A stretch of 56,636 nt of DNA from an uncultured Gammaproteobacteria bacterium (GCA_937899415.1 CALBPI010000083.1:1-56636); one strand, 5' to 3'; positions 34,508 through 43,891 are shown, counted from the stretch's first letter. Made by a program: numbers and translations. Notes: generated by a model not told the origin, from the letters alone.

Positions 34508-37024
34508 CTAGGGCGGAAGCACGCGCTCGAAGACACGATTTCTCGCGAGGATCGCTTCGGTCTCCTGCAGCCTGCCGCTCGCGTCCAGATAAGTGAAGTA
34601 GCGGCGGGCTGCCAGGAACACATTGAGTTCGTTGAGCGTCGTGTCTCCCTGAGCAAGGGATTCAATCCTCGCCCAGTGAGTGCGTGCTGCGGTGGCATCG
34701 TTTCGCGCCCAGGCCTGGCTCGCCCGCGCCGCATCAAGCCGCGCCATGCGCACGTCGTCCTGTTCCCATTGTTGCTGCGCGATCTTTGATGCCGCGGCAA
34801 TATGGCCTGCGGCCCTATCGAATTGCCGCTGGCGTTGCGCCGTATCGGATGCGCCCAGATGCGCCCAGTAGCGAGCCTGGTAGTAACCCTCATCAGCCAG
34901 CAACCGGATCGCGCGTTCGTAAGCCGCCATCGAGTCCTCAAGTTGGCCGCGCTCGCGGTACACGCCGGCGACCTGAGTCACGAATGGCGCGAGCTCCGGG
35001 CCTGAGATACCGGGTAACTGTTCGCGCAACGCGAGGGCCTCCTCGGATGTCGCCGCAGCCGTTTCGAGATCACCCATAAGCCATTGCGCGGTGGCCCGGG
35101 CCAGCAAAACATCTGCGTACTGCGCAGAATCCTTGCCGTGAACAAACTCAAATACGGGCCCTGCCCGCTCGACATACTCGAGCGCGGTGTCGAAATGCGT
35201 CTGCCACTGGTGATGAACCCCAAGATTGAGCAGCAACTGACCCACCCAGACATGTTGATCGCCAAGCCTCTCGCGCGCCAGAACGAGCGCGCGCTCGTAG
35301 TGACCCCGTGCCTCGGAAAAGTCGCGCGCTTCATCGCTCATGACAGCAAGGGTATTGATGAGGCTGACGTGATAGTCGGGGTTCATCTCTAGCGCTTCGG
35401 TTTGCTCCAGCGCGCGCTCAAGCCACGCCTTGCTGTCCTCGAACTGGCCCAGGGTGCGATAACCCGTGGACAAACTCGTGGATATGGCCATTTTGCGAAC
35501 CGACACCCAGCGTTCGCCGTCGCCCTCGAACGCCTGAATCCGCTGCCATCGATCCTTGTTAATTTGCAGCGCCGCGTTGTGTTCGCCGCCAACGGTGAGC
35601 AAGACTTGTTTGATGTTGTCCGCCTGGTCGATATCCCAAGGCGGTGCATCGCTGTCCTTGGCAGCCACGCGCGACAGGTCGGCGAGCGAACCAGCGACAT
35701 CCAGCATGCCGAACTCGAAGTAGAGCCCCGCGAGCTCGTTGAGCGCCGGCACGCGCACGTAGGGCTCTTCAGGAACGACCTCGTCAGCGCGTGCGGCACC
35801 GGCCTCCAACATGTCGCGGACAGAAATGGCATCGAGTGCTCGGCTGTCGACTGCAACGGATCGAAACACCTCTTTGAAGAACCGAACGCTGGCGGCCGTT
35901 TCCTGTTGCGCGCGTTTCGCCGATTCTGCTTCCTGTTCCGCCAGCTCTGCCTGCGCGCGTGCTTCGTCGCGAGCCGCCGTGAGTCCCAGCGTGTACCAGG
36001 TGGTTGCGGCCGCAAGTGTCACTAGCGCGACGACCGCCGTACCGACGGGCAGCCAATTGCGCTTCAGGAATTTGCTGAGCCTGTAGCCACGACCCGAACC
36101 GGCAATCGCAAGTGGAAATCCGTCTATGTAGTTTTGCAGGTCATCGCGCAATGCAGCCGCACCGCTGTACCGCGCATCGGGGTCACCGCGAAGTGCGTGT
36201 GCAACGATTCTCCGAATGTCGGCAGGGAGGCGCGCATGCTGGGCTGCGCTGAATTGGATCTCGCCACCACCGGCAGCGGCCTGAATGGCATCCGACAGGG
36301 TTTCACCGCGATCTACCGGCTCACCGGAGATCAGCTCCGAAATGAGCAGACCCAGCTGGTAGATGTCTGATGCCACGCTGACCGGCTGGCCAAGCAGTTG
36401 CTCCGGACTCGCGTAGCGGGGTGTCAGCGGTCGCTCACGTGTCACCGCATCGCCATCGGGATCGATGAGCTTGGCGATGCCAAAGTCGAGCAGTTTTACG
36501 CGCCCCTCGTTATTGACAAGGATGTTGGACGGCTTGAGATCGCGGTGCACAACCAGTCGCGAATGCGCATGGGCAACCGCATCGACAATGTCGATGAGCA
36601 CCCCGACACGCGCTCCAGTGGACAAGTCGCCGCGCGCCGCGAACTCGGTCACCGAGACACCCTCAATGAGCTCCATGACAATGTAGGGCCAGCCCTCTTC
36701 GGTGACACCTGCGTCGAAGAGTTGCGAGATGTTGGGGTGATTCAACCCAGCGAGCACCTGTTGCTCCTGCAGGAACAACTCCCGGGCGCGATCATCGATA
36801 CCGCCGACCGGCGACACCTTGATGGCCACCTCGCGATCGAAGCTGCCGTCGCTGCGCACGGCGCGGTACACCCGACCCATACCGCCTTCGGCGATGAGTG
36901 TCTTGACCTCATAGTCACCGAGGGTGCGACCCAAGAGCGCATCGGGCTGGTCGGTGCGAACTTTCGAGAGCAGGCTGAAGCCACCCCCCGTCGCCAGCGG
37001 ATCGTCAGAGTTGTCCGTGGTCAT
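34508..37024 (-). CDS. Membrane Ser/Thr protein kinase with TPR-like sensor domain
   Basis: The 838-residue protein has a Hanks-type kinase domain (about 30-300) with the glycine loop IAEGGMGRVYRAV, Lys in VAIKVSP, the catalytic loop VVHRDLKPSNILVN, DFG in LLDFGIAKL and the activation/P+1 region YASPEQLLGQP. A membrane helix follows (WLPVGTAVVALVTLAAATTW, about 330-350), then a coiled-coil-like segment of Glu, Ala and Gln. About 400 residues of TPR-like helices lie outside the cytoplasm. The length and layout are those of PknB-like TPR kinases common in Xanthomonad-type and Planctomycete genomes. Such kinases often pair with an ECF sigma factor of the TIGR02999 group. One lies 5.4 kb away, but linkage is only suggestive. 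Confidence 0.88.
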   Translation of the reverse strand: MTTDNSDDPLATGGGFSLLSKVRTDQPDALLGRTLGDYEVKTLIAEGGMGRVYRAVRSDGSFDREVAIKVSPVGGIDDRARELFLQEQQVLAGLNHPNISQLFDAGVTEEGWPYIVMELIEGVSVTEFAARGDLSTGARVGVLIDIVDAVAHAHSRLVVHRDLKPSNILVNNEGRVKLLDFGIAKLIDPDGDAVTRERPLTPRYASPEQLLGQPVSVASDIYQLGLLISELISGEPVDRGETLSDAIQAAAGGGEIQFSAAQHARLPADIRRIVAHALRGDPDARYSGAAALRDDLQNYIDGFPLAIAGSGRGYRLSKFLKRNWLPVGTAVVALVTLAAATTWYTLGLTAARDEARAQAELAEQEAESAKRAQQETAASVRFFKEVFRSVAVDSRALDAISVRDMLEAGAARADEVVPEEPYVRVPALNELAGLYFEFGMLDVAGSLADLSRVAAKDSDAPPWDIDQADNIKQVLLTVGGEHNAALQINKDRWQRIQAFEGDGERWVSVRKMAISTSLSTGYRTLGQFEDSKAWLERALEQTEALEMNPDYHVSLINTLAVMSDEARDFSEARGHYERALVLARERLGDQHVWVGQLLLNLGVHHQWQTHFDTALEYVERAGPVFEFVHGKDSAQYADVLLARATAQWLMGDLETAAATSEEALALREQLPGISGPELAPFVTQVAGVYRERGQLEDSMAAYERAIRLLADEGYYQARYWAHLGASDTAQRQRQFDRAAGHIAAASKIAQQQWEQDDVRMARLDAARASQAWARNDATAARTHWARIESLAQGDTTLNELNVFLAARRYFTYLDASGRLQETEAILARNRVFERVLPP

Positions 37025-37309
37025 CGGCGAAACCTCCCCTTGGGTTCGTGATCACCAGCGCGGCCCTGTGCGGCTGGTCTCTCCAGCTAGATCGAAATCC
37101 GGGCCGATACCCCGCCAAACGCACGCCTGAGCGTCATCCCACCATAGCGTGGTGAGCGCACGCAACTTGGGTCTCTGTGGGGCCTCTGCCACGTCTCGCC
37201 CAGCTGTCGCAGAAAAAAATTCGCGTTCCGTGGCGGGATTCGCGGCCATTTCTCGTTCTAGGAGATAAGCGCCCCGAAAACGACAGAAGAACCCCAGGAA
37301 GCGACGACC

Positions 37310-37888
37310 ATGAACTTGTACCTGCGACTCATACTGACCTGGCTGCGCAATCGACGCAGCGACGCGCGGCATTACCTGCACGTCGCACGCAGCCGTTTCC
37401 GCGTGCTGCCGCATGACCTCGATGCATTCGGCCACATGAACAACGGCCGCTACCTGCAGATCATGGATGTCGCGCGCGTCGAGTGGATGATGCAGACGGG
37501 CGTCGCCGGTGAGATTCGCCGCCAGGGCTGGGCGCCGCTGCTCGGCGGCGGTGCCATGCGATTCCGCTACTCGCTGCGATTTCTGCAGCGCTACGAAGTG
37601 CGTACCCGGCTGCTCGGTTGGGACGAGCGCTGGTTCTACCTCGAGCACACCTTTGTCGACGCGCGCATGCGCAGCGTTGCCGTGGGCATTACGCGCGCCG
37701 GACTGCGTCGCAACGGCCAGTGGGTGCCCGCGACCGAAGTCGCCGAAGCCGTCTACCCGGGCGCCACACCACCGACCATGCCGGGCCATGTCAAAGACTG
37801 GACCGAACTTGAAGAAGCCATCTGTCTGCACAGCACGGACGTTCTGGACCACGCCGACGTAGACGACGCCTTGAGGAGTACACACTAA
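37310..37888 (+). CDS. Acyl-CoA thioesterase (hot-dog fold, 4HBT-like)
   Basis: The 192-residue protein carries the thioesterase motif DLDAFGHMNNGRYLQIMDVA, with the Asp/His-Asn arrangement of the 4-hydroxybenzoyl-CoA thioesterase group, and then FRYSLRFLQRYEVRTRLLGW. The hydrophobic N-terminus may bind it to the membrane. The start has an AGGAAG ribosome site 7 bases upstream. Its stop overlaps the next start by one base (TAATG), so it is coupled to the MMPL transporter. It may release or proofread an acyl chain whose product the transporter moves; the acyl substrate is not known. Confidence 0.8.
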   Translation: MNLYLRLILTWLRNRRSDARHYLHVARSRFRVLPHDLDAFGHMNNGRYLQIMDVARVEWMMQTGVAGEIRRQGWAPLLGGGAMRFRYSLRFLQRYEVRTRLLGWDERWFYLEHTFVDARMRSVAVGITRAGLRRNGQWVPATEVAEAVYPGATPPTMPGHVKDWTELEEAICLHSTDVLDHADVDDALRSTH

Positions 37889-40800
37889 TGACGACGTCAC
37901 TCATGAATACGCGACGCCTGTTTGAGGCCGTCACAGCTCGACCCGCTGTTGCGCTGGGCGTCATGCTGCTGGCGCTGGTCGTCGCTGCGGTCGGACTGGG
38001 TCGTCTCGTCAAGGACACCTCTGTCAAAGCCTTCATCCCCGGAGACCATGCGTCGCTGGTCGCTGACGCACGGGCAGACGCGCTGTTTGGGTTGTCAGAC
38101 ACTATTGCCGTCGCCGTGATAACGGACGGCGACGCCAGCGTTTTCGATGCTGAGACACTCGCGCTGGTCACGGAGCTGACGGACGCCATCCAGTCGCTCG
38201 ATAACATTCGCTACGACCGCGTTGTGAGCCTTGGCACCGAATCCTCGGTCAGCGGCGAAGATGGTGCCGTACTCATCGACCCTTACGTCGAGCCCGACGC
38301 CATGGATGCCGCCGCTGTCGCCGATGCGCGGGCGCGCTGGGCGCAGATGCCGCCGCATCGAGCCACGTTGATCAGCGAGGACGAGACGGGTGCGGTCGTC
38401 ATGGCCGAGCTCGTGGATACGACACTTGCCGCCGACACCTACACAGACGTGCTGGCCATCGCCGAGTCGCTGAGCCGCCCTGGCGTCACGCTGCACGTCG
38501 CAGGCCCGGGCGCCATCAGCGGCTATCTGAGCCAGTACATTGATCAGGACGCCCGCAAACTGCAGCCGCTCGTGTTTGTCGTGGTGCTCGCGTTTATCTA
38601 CTTCGCATTTCGCCGTGGCCGGGCGCTGCTGGGCCCGCTGATCGTGGTCGCGGGTTCGGCCGCAGGTGCACTCGGCATGATGGCCTGGCTCGGCGTACCC
38701 TACTTCGCGATCACCAATGCGTTGCCCGTGATCATTGTGGCGATCTCGGTCGCCGACTCGATTCACATCCTTTCCGCCTACTTTGCGTTGCGCGAACAAG
38801 AGCCCGAGATGGCGCGGCGTGAGTGCGTGATCCTGGCCATGTGCACCATGGCGCGGCCCATCACGTTGACGACGCTGACCACCATCGCGGGTTTTACAGG
38901 CATCGCACTCATGTCGATCATGCCGCCGATCACCTGGTTTGCCGTGTTCGCTGCCGTGGGCGTCGCGCTGGCCTGGCTGTTTTCGATGGTGGCGTTACCC
39001 AACGTGCTTTTGCTTGTCGACCCCGGTCGCAGCCCGGCGATGGCGCGTTGGTTGCAGCGCGGCTCGCGCACGGGCGGCGGGCAGCTGACTCGCTTCATGA
39101 CCACCAACCCCGGTCGCCCGCTGGCGGTCATCGGTCTCATGCTGGGACTCGCCGTTGTTGCCGGCACGGGCGCCACACGCCTACAGATTGACCGCTCGCA
39201 GGTCGAGAATTTTGCGCCGGGCGAGGCCATCCGCGTGGCCGACGAGACACTGAACGAGCACTTCGCCGGCACCGCGTTTCTCGACATCATTGTCGAAGCC
39301 GACGCACCCATGGGTCTTGTCACCGTGGATGCCATGCAGCGCATGCGCGACCTGCAGGGATACCTCGAGTCGCTGCCCCACGTTCGCAAGACCGTATCGA
39401 TTGTGGACTACGTCGCGCTGTTGCACGCCGCGCTCGACGAGCTGCCCGAAAACGACGTCGCCGCGCGCGTCCTGCCCGATGCCGACGCTCTGGTGGCAGA
39501 AACGCTCTTTACCTACGAGCTCAATGCCGATCCCGCCGACCTCGAGGAAGAGATTGACCGCGACTACCAGCACGCCCTCGTGCGCGGTGTCCTCAATGCC
39601 GATCGCTTCAGCCAGACGCGCGAGGTCGTGGAGTCTGTGCAGGCTTACATCGAAGCGAACTTCAGCGACGGGGTGCTGCGCGCCATGCTCGCCGGTGACG
39701 TCAACATCGGCTACCACTGGATGGAGAACCTGCGCGTCTCGCATTTCAAAGGCGTCGCGTTGTCGCTCGTGTTGGTCGTGCTCGTTTCGGCACTCGTCTT
39801 CCGCTCGATCACCTGCGGCATCGTGTCGGCGATTCCTGTCGTGTTTACCGTGGCCATGCTCTACGCCAGTATGGGATTCCTTGGGATCTACCTCGAGCCC
39901 GCGACTTCGATGTTTGCGGCCATCGCGCTCGGCGTCGGTATCGACTTTTCGATTCACCTCGTCGACGGTCTGCGCACGGCGCTGGGGGAACACGACGGCG
40001 ATCTGCGTGCCGCCATGACGGCGTCACTGCCACCCGTAGCACGCGCCTGCTTCTTTAACTCGGCCGCACTTGGCGTGGGCTTCGCGGTACTCATGACGAG
40101 CGATCTGCCCACGCTCATGCGATTCGGGGGTCTCGTCGCACTGGCCGCGCTGACGAGCTATCTCGTGGCGCTTGTGTTTATTCCCGCCGTGTTCGCACTC
40201 AGGCAGCAGTGGTTTCTGCGTCCGGCACGCGAACCGGCGCGCGCCGCAAGCGCTGCGGTGCTCGTCGTACTGGGCGCTCTGGTTTCGACGGAGGCGGACG
40301 CCGAGACACTCGACGCGCAGGTGGTGGCCGAGCGCGTTGCAGATCGCGCCGACCACAACGCAAGCCGACGGCTCATGCACATGACACTGATCGACCGGAA
40401 AGGCCGGCGCGACGAACGCACAGCCGTGCTGCACAAACGCACCGACGACGCACGACGACGCACGCGCGTGACGTTCACGGCGCCACGCAAGTACGCCGAA
40501 ATGGCGTTTCTCAGTGACGACCCCCTGCAGGGCGGCATCGCAACGCGCTGGATGTACCTGCCCGCCAGTGGTCGGGCACGGCGCATCCCCGCCACACGCC
40601 GTGGCCGCGCGTTTTTCGGCACAGACTTTTCCTACGCCGATATGCAGTCCGAGATCCGGTTCGAGCTCGATGAGTGGACGTTCTCAGGCGGCGAACAGAT
40701 CGACGACGGGAAGCGGCTGCGCTACCGCCTGTCGGGCACGGCCGTCAGCACATCCGTCGCCCGTGCGCTCGGCTACGGCGCTTTCGAGGCCGAGATCGAC

Positions 40801-41058
40801 GCCGCAACCTGGATCCCGATGCGGATCGAGTTCCGCGACCCGCGCGGCAAGCCGCTAAAGACCATCTCGGTTCGCGCCGTTTCTGAAATTGACGGCATCT
40901 GGACGCCGACAGAGATTGTAGCGACGCATCTACGGACCGGGCACACCACAGCCATCGCGTTTGAGGACATTCGAACCAACATCGCGCTCGACGGACAGCT
41001 GTTCGATGCGCAGGTGATGACGCGTGGTTTGGCCAGCCTGGATTTGGGAGGGCTGTGA
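37888..41058 (+). CDS. MMPL/RND transporter fused to a LolA-like lipoprotein-sorting domain
   Basis: The 1056-residue protein has an MMPL-type RND permease (about 15-780) with twelve predicted helices, including GVMLLALVVAAVGLG, LVFVVVLAFIYFAF and ALGVGIDFSIHLVDGL. The C-terminal part (about 805-1056) matches outer-membrane lipoprotein-sorting (LolA/LolB-like) proteins (MLHKRT..RVTFTAPRKYAEMAF, TRWMYLPASGRARRIP, GTDFSYADMQ). Between them is a signal-peptide-like helix (AASAAVLVVLGALVSTEADA, about 785-805), which would place the LolA domain in the periplasm. I infer transfer of a hydrophobic cargo from the inner membrane to a periplasmic carrier within one polypeptide. It is followed directly by an outer-membrane barrel gene. 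Confidence 0.88.
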   Translation: MTTSLMNTRRLFEAVTARPAVALGVMLLALVVAAVGLGRLVKDTSVKAFIPGDHASLVADARADALFGLSDTIAVAVITDGDASVFDAETLALVTELTDAIQSLDNIRYDRVVSLGTESSVSGEDGAVLIDPYVEPDAMDAAAVADARARWAQMPPHRATLISEDETGAVVMAELVDTTLAADTYTDVLAIAESLSRPGVTLHVAGPGAISGYLSQYIDQDARKLQPLVFVVVLAFIYFAFRRGRALLGPLIVVAGSAAGALGMMAWLGVPYFAITNALPVIIVAISVADSIHILSAYFALREQEPEMARRECVILAMCTMARPITLTTLTTIAGFTGIALMSIMPPITWFAVFAAVGVALAWLFSMVALPNVLLLVDPGRSPAMARWLQRGSRTGGGQLTRFMTTNPGRPLAVIGLMLGLAVVAGTGATRLQIDRSQVENFAPGEAIRVADETLNEHFAGTAFLDIIVEADAPMGLVTVDAMQRMRDLQGYLESLPHVRKTVSIVDYVALLHAALDELPENDVAARVLPDADALVAETLFTYELNADPADLEEEIDRDYQHALVRGVLNADRFSQTREVVESVQAYIEANFSDGVLRAMLAGDVNIGYHWMENLRVSHFKGVALSLVLVVLVSALVFRSITCGIVSAIPVVFTVAMLYASMGFLGIYLEPATSMFAAIALGVGIDFSIHLVDGLRTALGEHDGDLRAAMTASLPPVARACFFNSAALGVGFAVLMTSDLPTLMRFGGLVALAALTSYLVALVFIPAVFALRQQWFLRPAREPARAASAAVLVVLGALVSTEADAETLDAQVVAERVADRADHNASRRLMHMTLIDRKGRRDERTAVLHKRTDDARRRTRVTFTAPRKYAEMAFLSDDPLQGGIATRWMYLPASGRARRIPATRRGRAFFGTDFSYADMQSEIRFELDEWTFSGGEQIDDGKRLRYRLSGTAVSTSVARALGYGAFEAEIDAATWIPMRIEFRDPRGKPLKTISVRAVSEIDGIWTPTEIVATHLRTGHTTAIAFEDIRTNIALDGQLFDAQVMTRGLASLDLGGL

Positions 41059-42359
41059 TGAAGCGCTTGATGCTGATGGCCATGCTGGCCACATCCGGGC
41101 TGGCGCAGGCGGACGCAAAGCAGACGTTTGCGCTCGACGCGTCGCTCGCCTATGGCCATGGCGCCGATGGCGCGGCGCGCATGCACAGCCTGCTTGAGGT
41201 TCGGCCCGAGTACACCTGGCAGTCGGACACGGGCAAGGCGTTTGTCACCTCGGCACGCCTGCGACTGGACGCCGATGATGACATCGAACCCGGCGCGCCC
41301 GGTTACGAAAGCTACTGGTCCGCAGGCCAGCCAATCGCGCTGGGCGATACCGGCAGCCTCGAGCTGCGTGACGCCTACCTGTCAGTGGATGTTGGCGCAG
41401 GTCAGCTTCGCTTCGGCAAGCAGCAAATCGTCTGGGGCAACCTTGACGGGCTGCGCGTGCTTGACGTGATCAACCCGCAAGACTTCCGCTACTTCATCAT
41501 CGAGGACTTTGACGCCTCGCGACTAACGCTTTGGTCTGCGTATGCAGATGTCAGCCTCGGCGAGTGGCGCGCTGAATTCGCCGTCGTCCCCGATAGTTCC
41601 GGTCATGTGATCCCCGACGCTGGCGCCTGGTTCGAACTTCGTGCACCGCGATTCCGCTTCGGTGCGGCGCCCGGCGGTCCGGGGCTGCCCGTTGAGACCG
41701 TGCGGCCGCCCTCGGGCCTCGACGACACGGGATTTGGCGTACGGGTCACGCGGCAGGTGGGTACGGCGGCACTGAGTCTGGTCGCCTACAGCGGCCGCGA
41801 CCCCGAGCCGCTGGGTCGCGTGACCGCCGGGCCGCAGGGACCGGTCGTGCAACGCGATCTCGAGCGCCGCGACACCCTTGGTATCAGTGCCGATATCGGG
41901 TTGGGCCCTGTCGTGCTGCGACTGGAGCATGCGCGCCACCCCGACCGGTTTTTCAACACGTCCGGTGTGGCAGGTCTCGACCGCGTGCGTCGCGATCAGG
42001 CACGTTCGGCGTTGGGGCTCGACGTCACTGGGCCGTTCGACACATTCATCAATATTCAGTATCTCGATGATCGTGTCAGCGATGCACCCATGGATCTGGT
42101 GCGGCCGAAGACGGATCGCCTGGCAACGGTGGCTTTGCGCAAAACGGTGGGATTCGACACCTGGGAGTTTCTCGCTCGCTGGTACCGCAGTTTCACTGAC
42201 GGCGACAGCATGGCCACCTTGAGCGTTCAGCGCGCGCTCGGGGATCGCACGAGCATTCAGTTCGAAGCCGCGACGTTCCGCGGAACGGATACGGGACTGT
42301 TCGGGCAGTTCGTCGACCGCGACATGGCGACGCTGCGGCTCACCCACCGATTCCGCTGA
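41058..42359 (+). CDS. Outer-membrane barrel protein (DUF1302-like)
   Basis: The 433-residue protein has a signal peptide (RLMLMAMLATSGLAQA) and a beta-barrel with alternating strands. The block RFGKQQIVWGNLDGLRVLDV followed by INPQDFRYFIIEDFD is characteristic of DUF1302/porin-like outer-membrane proteins. It ends in an aromatic-hydrophobic terminus (LRLTHRFR). The start ATG overlaps the fusion gene's stop (TGATG); GTG three bases earlier is an alternative. MMPL, sorting protein and DUF1302 genes recur together in Proteobacteria. I infer that it is the outer-membrane exit or acceptor for cargo moved by the MMPL-LolA fusion. Confidence 0.78.
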   Translation: MKRLMLMAMLATSGLAQADAKQTFALDASLAYGHGADGAARMHSLLEVRPEYTWQSDTGKAFVTSARLRLDADDDIEPGAPGYESYWSAGQPIALGDTGSLELRDAYLSVDVGAGQLRFGKQQIVWGNLDGLRVLDVINPQDFRYFIIEDFDASRLTLWSAYADVSLGEWRAEFAVVPDSSGHVIPDAGAWFELRAPRFRFGAAPGGPGLPVETVRPPSGLDDTGFGVRVTRQVGTAALSLVAYSGRDPEPLGRVTAGPQGPVVQRDLERRDTLGISADIGLGPVVLRLEHARHPDRFFNTSGVAGLDRVRRDQARSALGLDVTGPFDTFINIQYLDDRVSDAPMDLVRPKTDRLATVALRKTVGFDTWEFLARWYRSFTDGDSMATLSVQRALGDRTSIQFEAATFRGTDTGLFGQFVDRDMATLRLTHRFR

Positions 42360-42460
42360 GGGAACAGCATGCCGCGACTACGCAACGCGTGGCTTCGACC
42401 TGGCTTCGGGCGCCAGACGTTTGAACGCGTGACGGGCGGCGACACGAGCGTCGACGAGGC

Positions 42461-43021
42461 TTATGCGTTGCTTGCTTCGATAAGCTCGGCAATGCGGCCC
42501 CGTGCCTCGGACCAGGCGCGTTCCACAGAACGCACCGAAAGCGACAAGGCCTCCGCCGTTTCGGCAGTCGTGAAGCCTGCGAAGTAACGGCACTCGAAGA
42601 CCTGCGCCTGGCGTGCGTTTTCGCGGGCCAACGTGTCGAGGAGTTCGTTGACCTGCAGCAGGAATTCGGCTTGCTCATGCGTGTCATCACCGACGACCGT
42701 TTCCATGAGCGTCACTTCATCCGCGGCGCGCTTGCCTGCCATGGCGTAACGCACCTCGTCGACGATGATCTGGCGCATGATCGTCGCGGCGAGCGCAAAG
42801 AACTGCCCGCGGTCTTCCGTGGTGAGTGCGCCGCCCGAGAGCAGCTTAAGGAAAGTCTCATGGACGAGCGTCGTGGCGCCCGTCGACCGGCTGTTGCGCG
42901 ACCGGCTTCGCGCCAGCGCCTTGAGGTCGGGGTAAATCAGCTGTGCCAGCGCATTCAGCGCGCCAGCGTCACCCTCGCGGTGCGCGCGTAACAGGACGGT
43001 GACGGACCGGGGTTCGGACAT
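42461..43021 (-). CDS. ECF sigma factor (TIGR02999 group)
   Basis: With the ATG at 43021 the protein has 186 residues, the usual size. Region 2 has LAQLIYPDLKALARSRSRNS and TTLVHETFLKLL. The linker TEDRGQFFALAATIMRQIIV followed by DEVRYAMAGKR is the group's hallmark. Region 4 is FAGFTTAETAEALSLSVRSVERAWS. The frame is open to 43105, but the added 28 residues are not part of the family. It lies 73 bases downstream of the small membrane protein and PadR genes on the same strand. Members are often linked to Ser/Thr kinases, and one is encoded at 34,508-37,024. Confidence 0.84.
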   Translation of the reverse strand: MSEPRSVTVLLRAHREGDAGALNALAQLIYPDLKALARSRSRNSRSTGATTLVHETFLKLLSGGALTTEDRGQFFALAATIMRQIIVDEVRYAMAGKRAADEVTLMETVVGDDTHEQAEFLLQVNELLDTLARENARQAQVFECRYFAGFTTAETAEALSLSVRSVERAWSEARGRIAELIEASNA

Positions 43022-43094
43022 GCTGCGGCGCCTGCGGGCGAGTTCTGGAAACTCCGATGCTACGGGCGCGTCGCGTGCATCGCCAGCTGAAGGT

Positions 43095-43445
43095 TCAGAT
43101 GCCAATCACGCGGGTGAGACCGGCAAACAGGAACAGCGTGGTCGCCAATCCGGCGACGCTTGCGCTGCCCCACCGCAGCATGACGACAGTACGCCTGCGC
43201 TCGGCAACAATAACCGGAGCATCGGGCAAGCGACTGACTTCCTGCAGCAAGCGTGTTGTGGCACCCAGGCTCGTACTCGCAAGCGCTGCGGCCGCTTCGG
43301 CTTCGTAGCCCGCCGATCGCGCTTCGGCAGCGAGGTCTTCGCGGTGCGCGAACCACTCCTCGGCCATCCGGCGCGCGGCACGTCGCGGCATACCCTGCCG
43401 ATAGAGCGCGTCGGCGAGTTGGCGCTGCTCAGGCGGGATCGACAC
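43095..43445 (-). CDS. Small membrane protein coupled to the PadR regulator
   Basis: I place the start at GTG 43445, giving 116 residues (MSIPPEQRQLADALYRQG...). It overlaps the PadR gene by 17 bases; the frame is open upstream but without supporting similarity. The N-terminal 70 residues are charged and helical (MPRRAARRMAEEWFAHREDL), and one C-terminal helix (WGSASVAGLATTLFLFAGLT) is membrane-spanning. It resembles the short membrane partners often coded next to PadR repressors, which may tether or sense for them. Function is unknown. Confidence 0.6.
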   Translation of the reverse strand: MSIPPEQRQLADALYRQGMPRRAARRMAEEWFAHREDLAAEARSAGYEAEAAAALASTSLGATTRLLQEVSRLPDAPVIVAERRRTVVMLRWGSASVAGLATTLFLFAGLTRVIGI

Positions 43446-43770
43446 GCGCCTCCCCCGACAGCGAAATGGCGTCCCGGATGCGTTCCCAGTCCGTCTCAAG
43501 CGTGGCCAGTCTTTTGCGGCCTTTCGCGGTCGCCGAGTAGTACACCCGTTCGCGGGCGCCCACCTTGCGACGGCGGGCCTTGAGTGCACCGGCCTTCTCC
43601 AGCGCGTACAGCGACGGGTAAATCACACCCTCGCCCAGCTTGATGGCCTCGCCCGTGACGAGCTGGATCTGACGGACGAGTTCATAGCCGTACATCTCGC
43701 GCTGCGACAACAGCCGCAAGAGTAAGAGTTCGGGCACGCCGGTCATGAAAGGCGGATTGGTTCTGGCCAC
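43429..43770 (-). CDS. PadR-family transcriptional repressor
   Basis: The 113-residue protein starts with GTG, supported by AGGAG 6 bases upstream, and reads MARTNPPFMTGVPELLLLRL. It has the PadR winged helix (REMYGYELVRQIQLV, EGVIYPSLYALEKAGAL, then the wing RRKVGARERVYYSATAKGRKR) and a short C-terminal dimer helix. PadR proteins commonly bind inverted repeats close to their own promoter. Two strong inverted repeats lie in the 121-base gap to the divergent TonB gene. It likely controls its own operon and the TonB gene. Confidence 0.88.
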   Translation of the reverse strand: MARTNPPFMTGVPELLLLRLLSQREMYGYELVRQIQLVTGEAIKLGEGVIYPSLYALEKAGALKARRRKVGARERVYYSATAKGRKRLATLETDWERIRDAISLSGEARVDPA

Positions 43771-43796
43771 GTCAGCTCCTGTGCAGTCTTCTCAAG

Positions 43797-43847
43797 ATAC
43801 CTAGAAGTAAAAAGCAAAGTCAATATTTACTTTTTGGTTCTAGGTAT
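43797..43847. promoter_or_regulatory. 10-bp inverted repeat, probable PadR operator
   Basis: ATACCTAGAA (43797-43806) and TTCTAGGTAT (43838-43847) are exact complements separated by 31 AT-rich bases. They lie between the divergent PadR and TonB genes. Distant half-sites that bracket an AT-rich core fit PadR binding or looping. Confidence 0.6.
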
Positions 43848-43852
43848 TTTAG

Positions 43853-43881
43853 CCTGTTACCTCGTGGTTAAAGGTAACAGG
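43853..43881 (+). promoter_or_regulatory. Hairpin leader directly upstream of the TonB start
   Basis: CCTGTTACC and GGTAACAGG form a perfect 9-bp stem with an 11-base loop. Its 3' arm ends at the ribosome site (GGGAGA) of the ATG at 43892. It may be an RNA structure that limits translation, or a second protein-binding site. Confidence 0.5.
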
Positions 43882-43891
43882 GAGAACCACC

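Noticed and set aside
37052-37900. 282-residue minus-strand frame opposite the thioesterase
   Set aside because: It mirrors the coding strand of a recognizable thioesterase, has no family features, and reflects GC-rich third-position bias.
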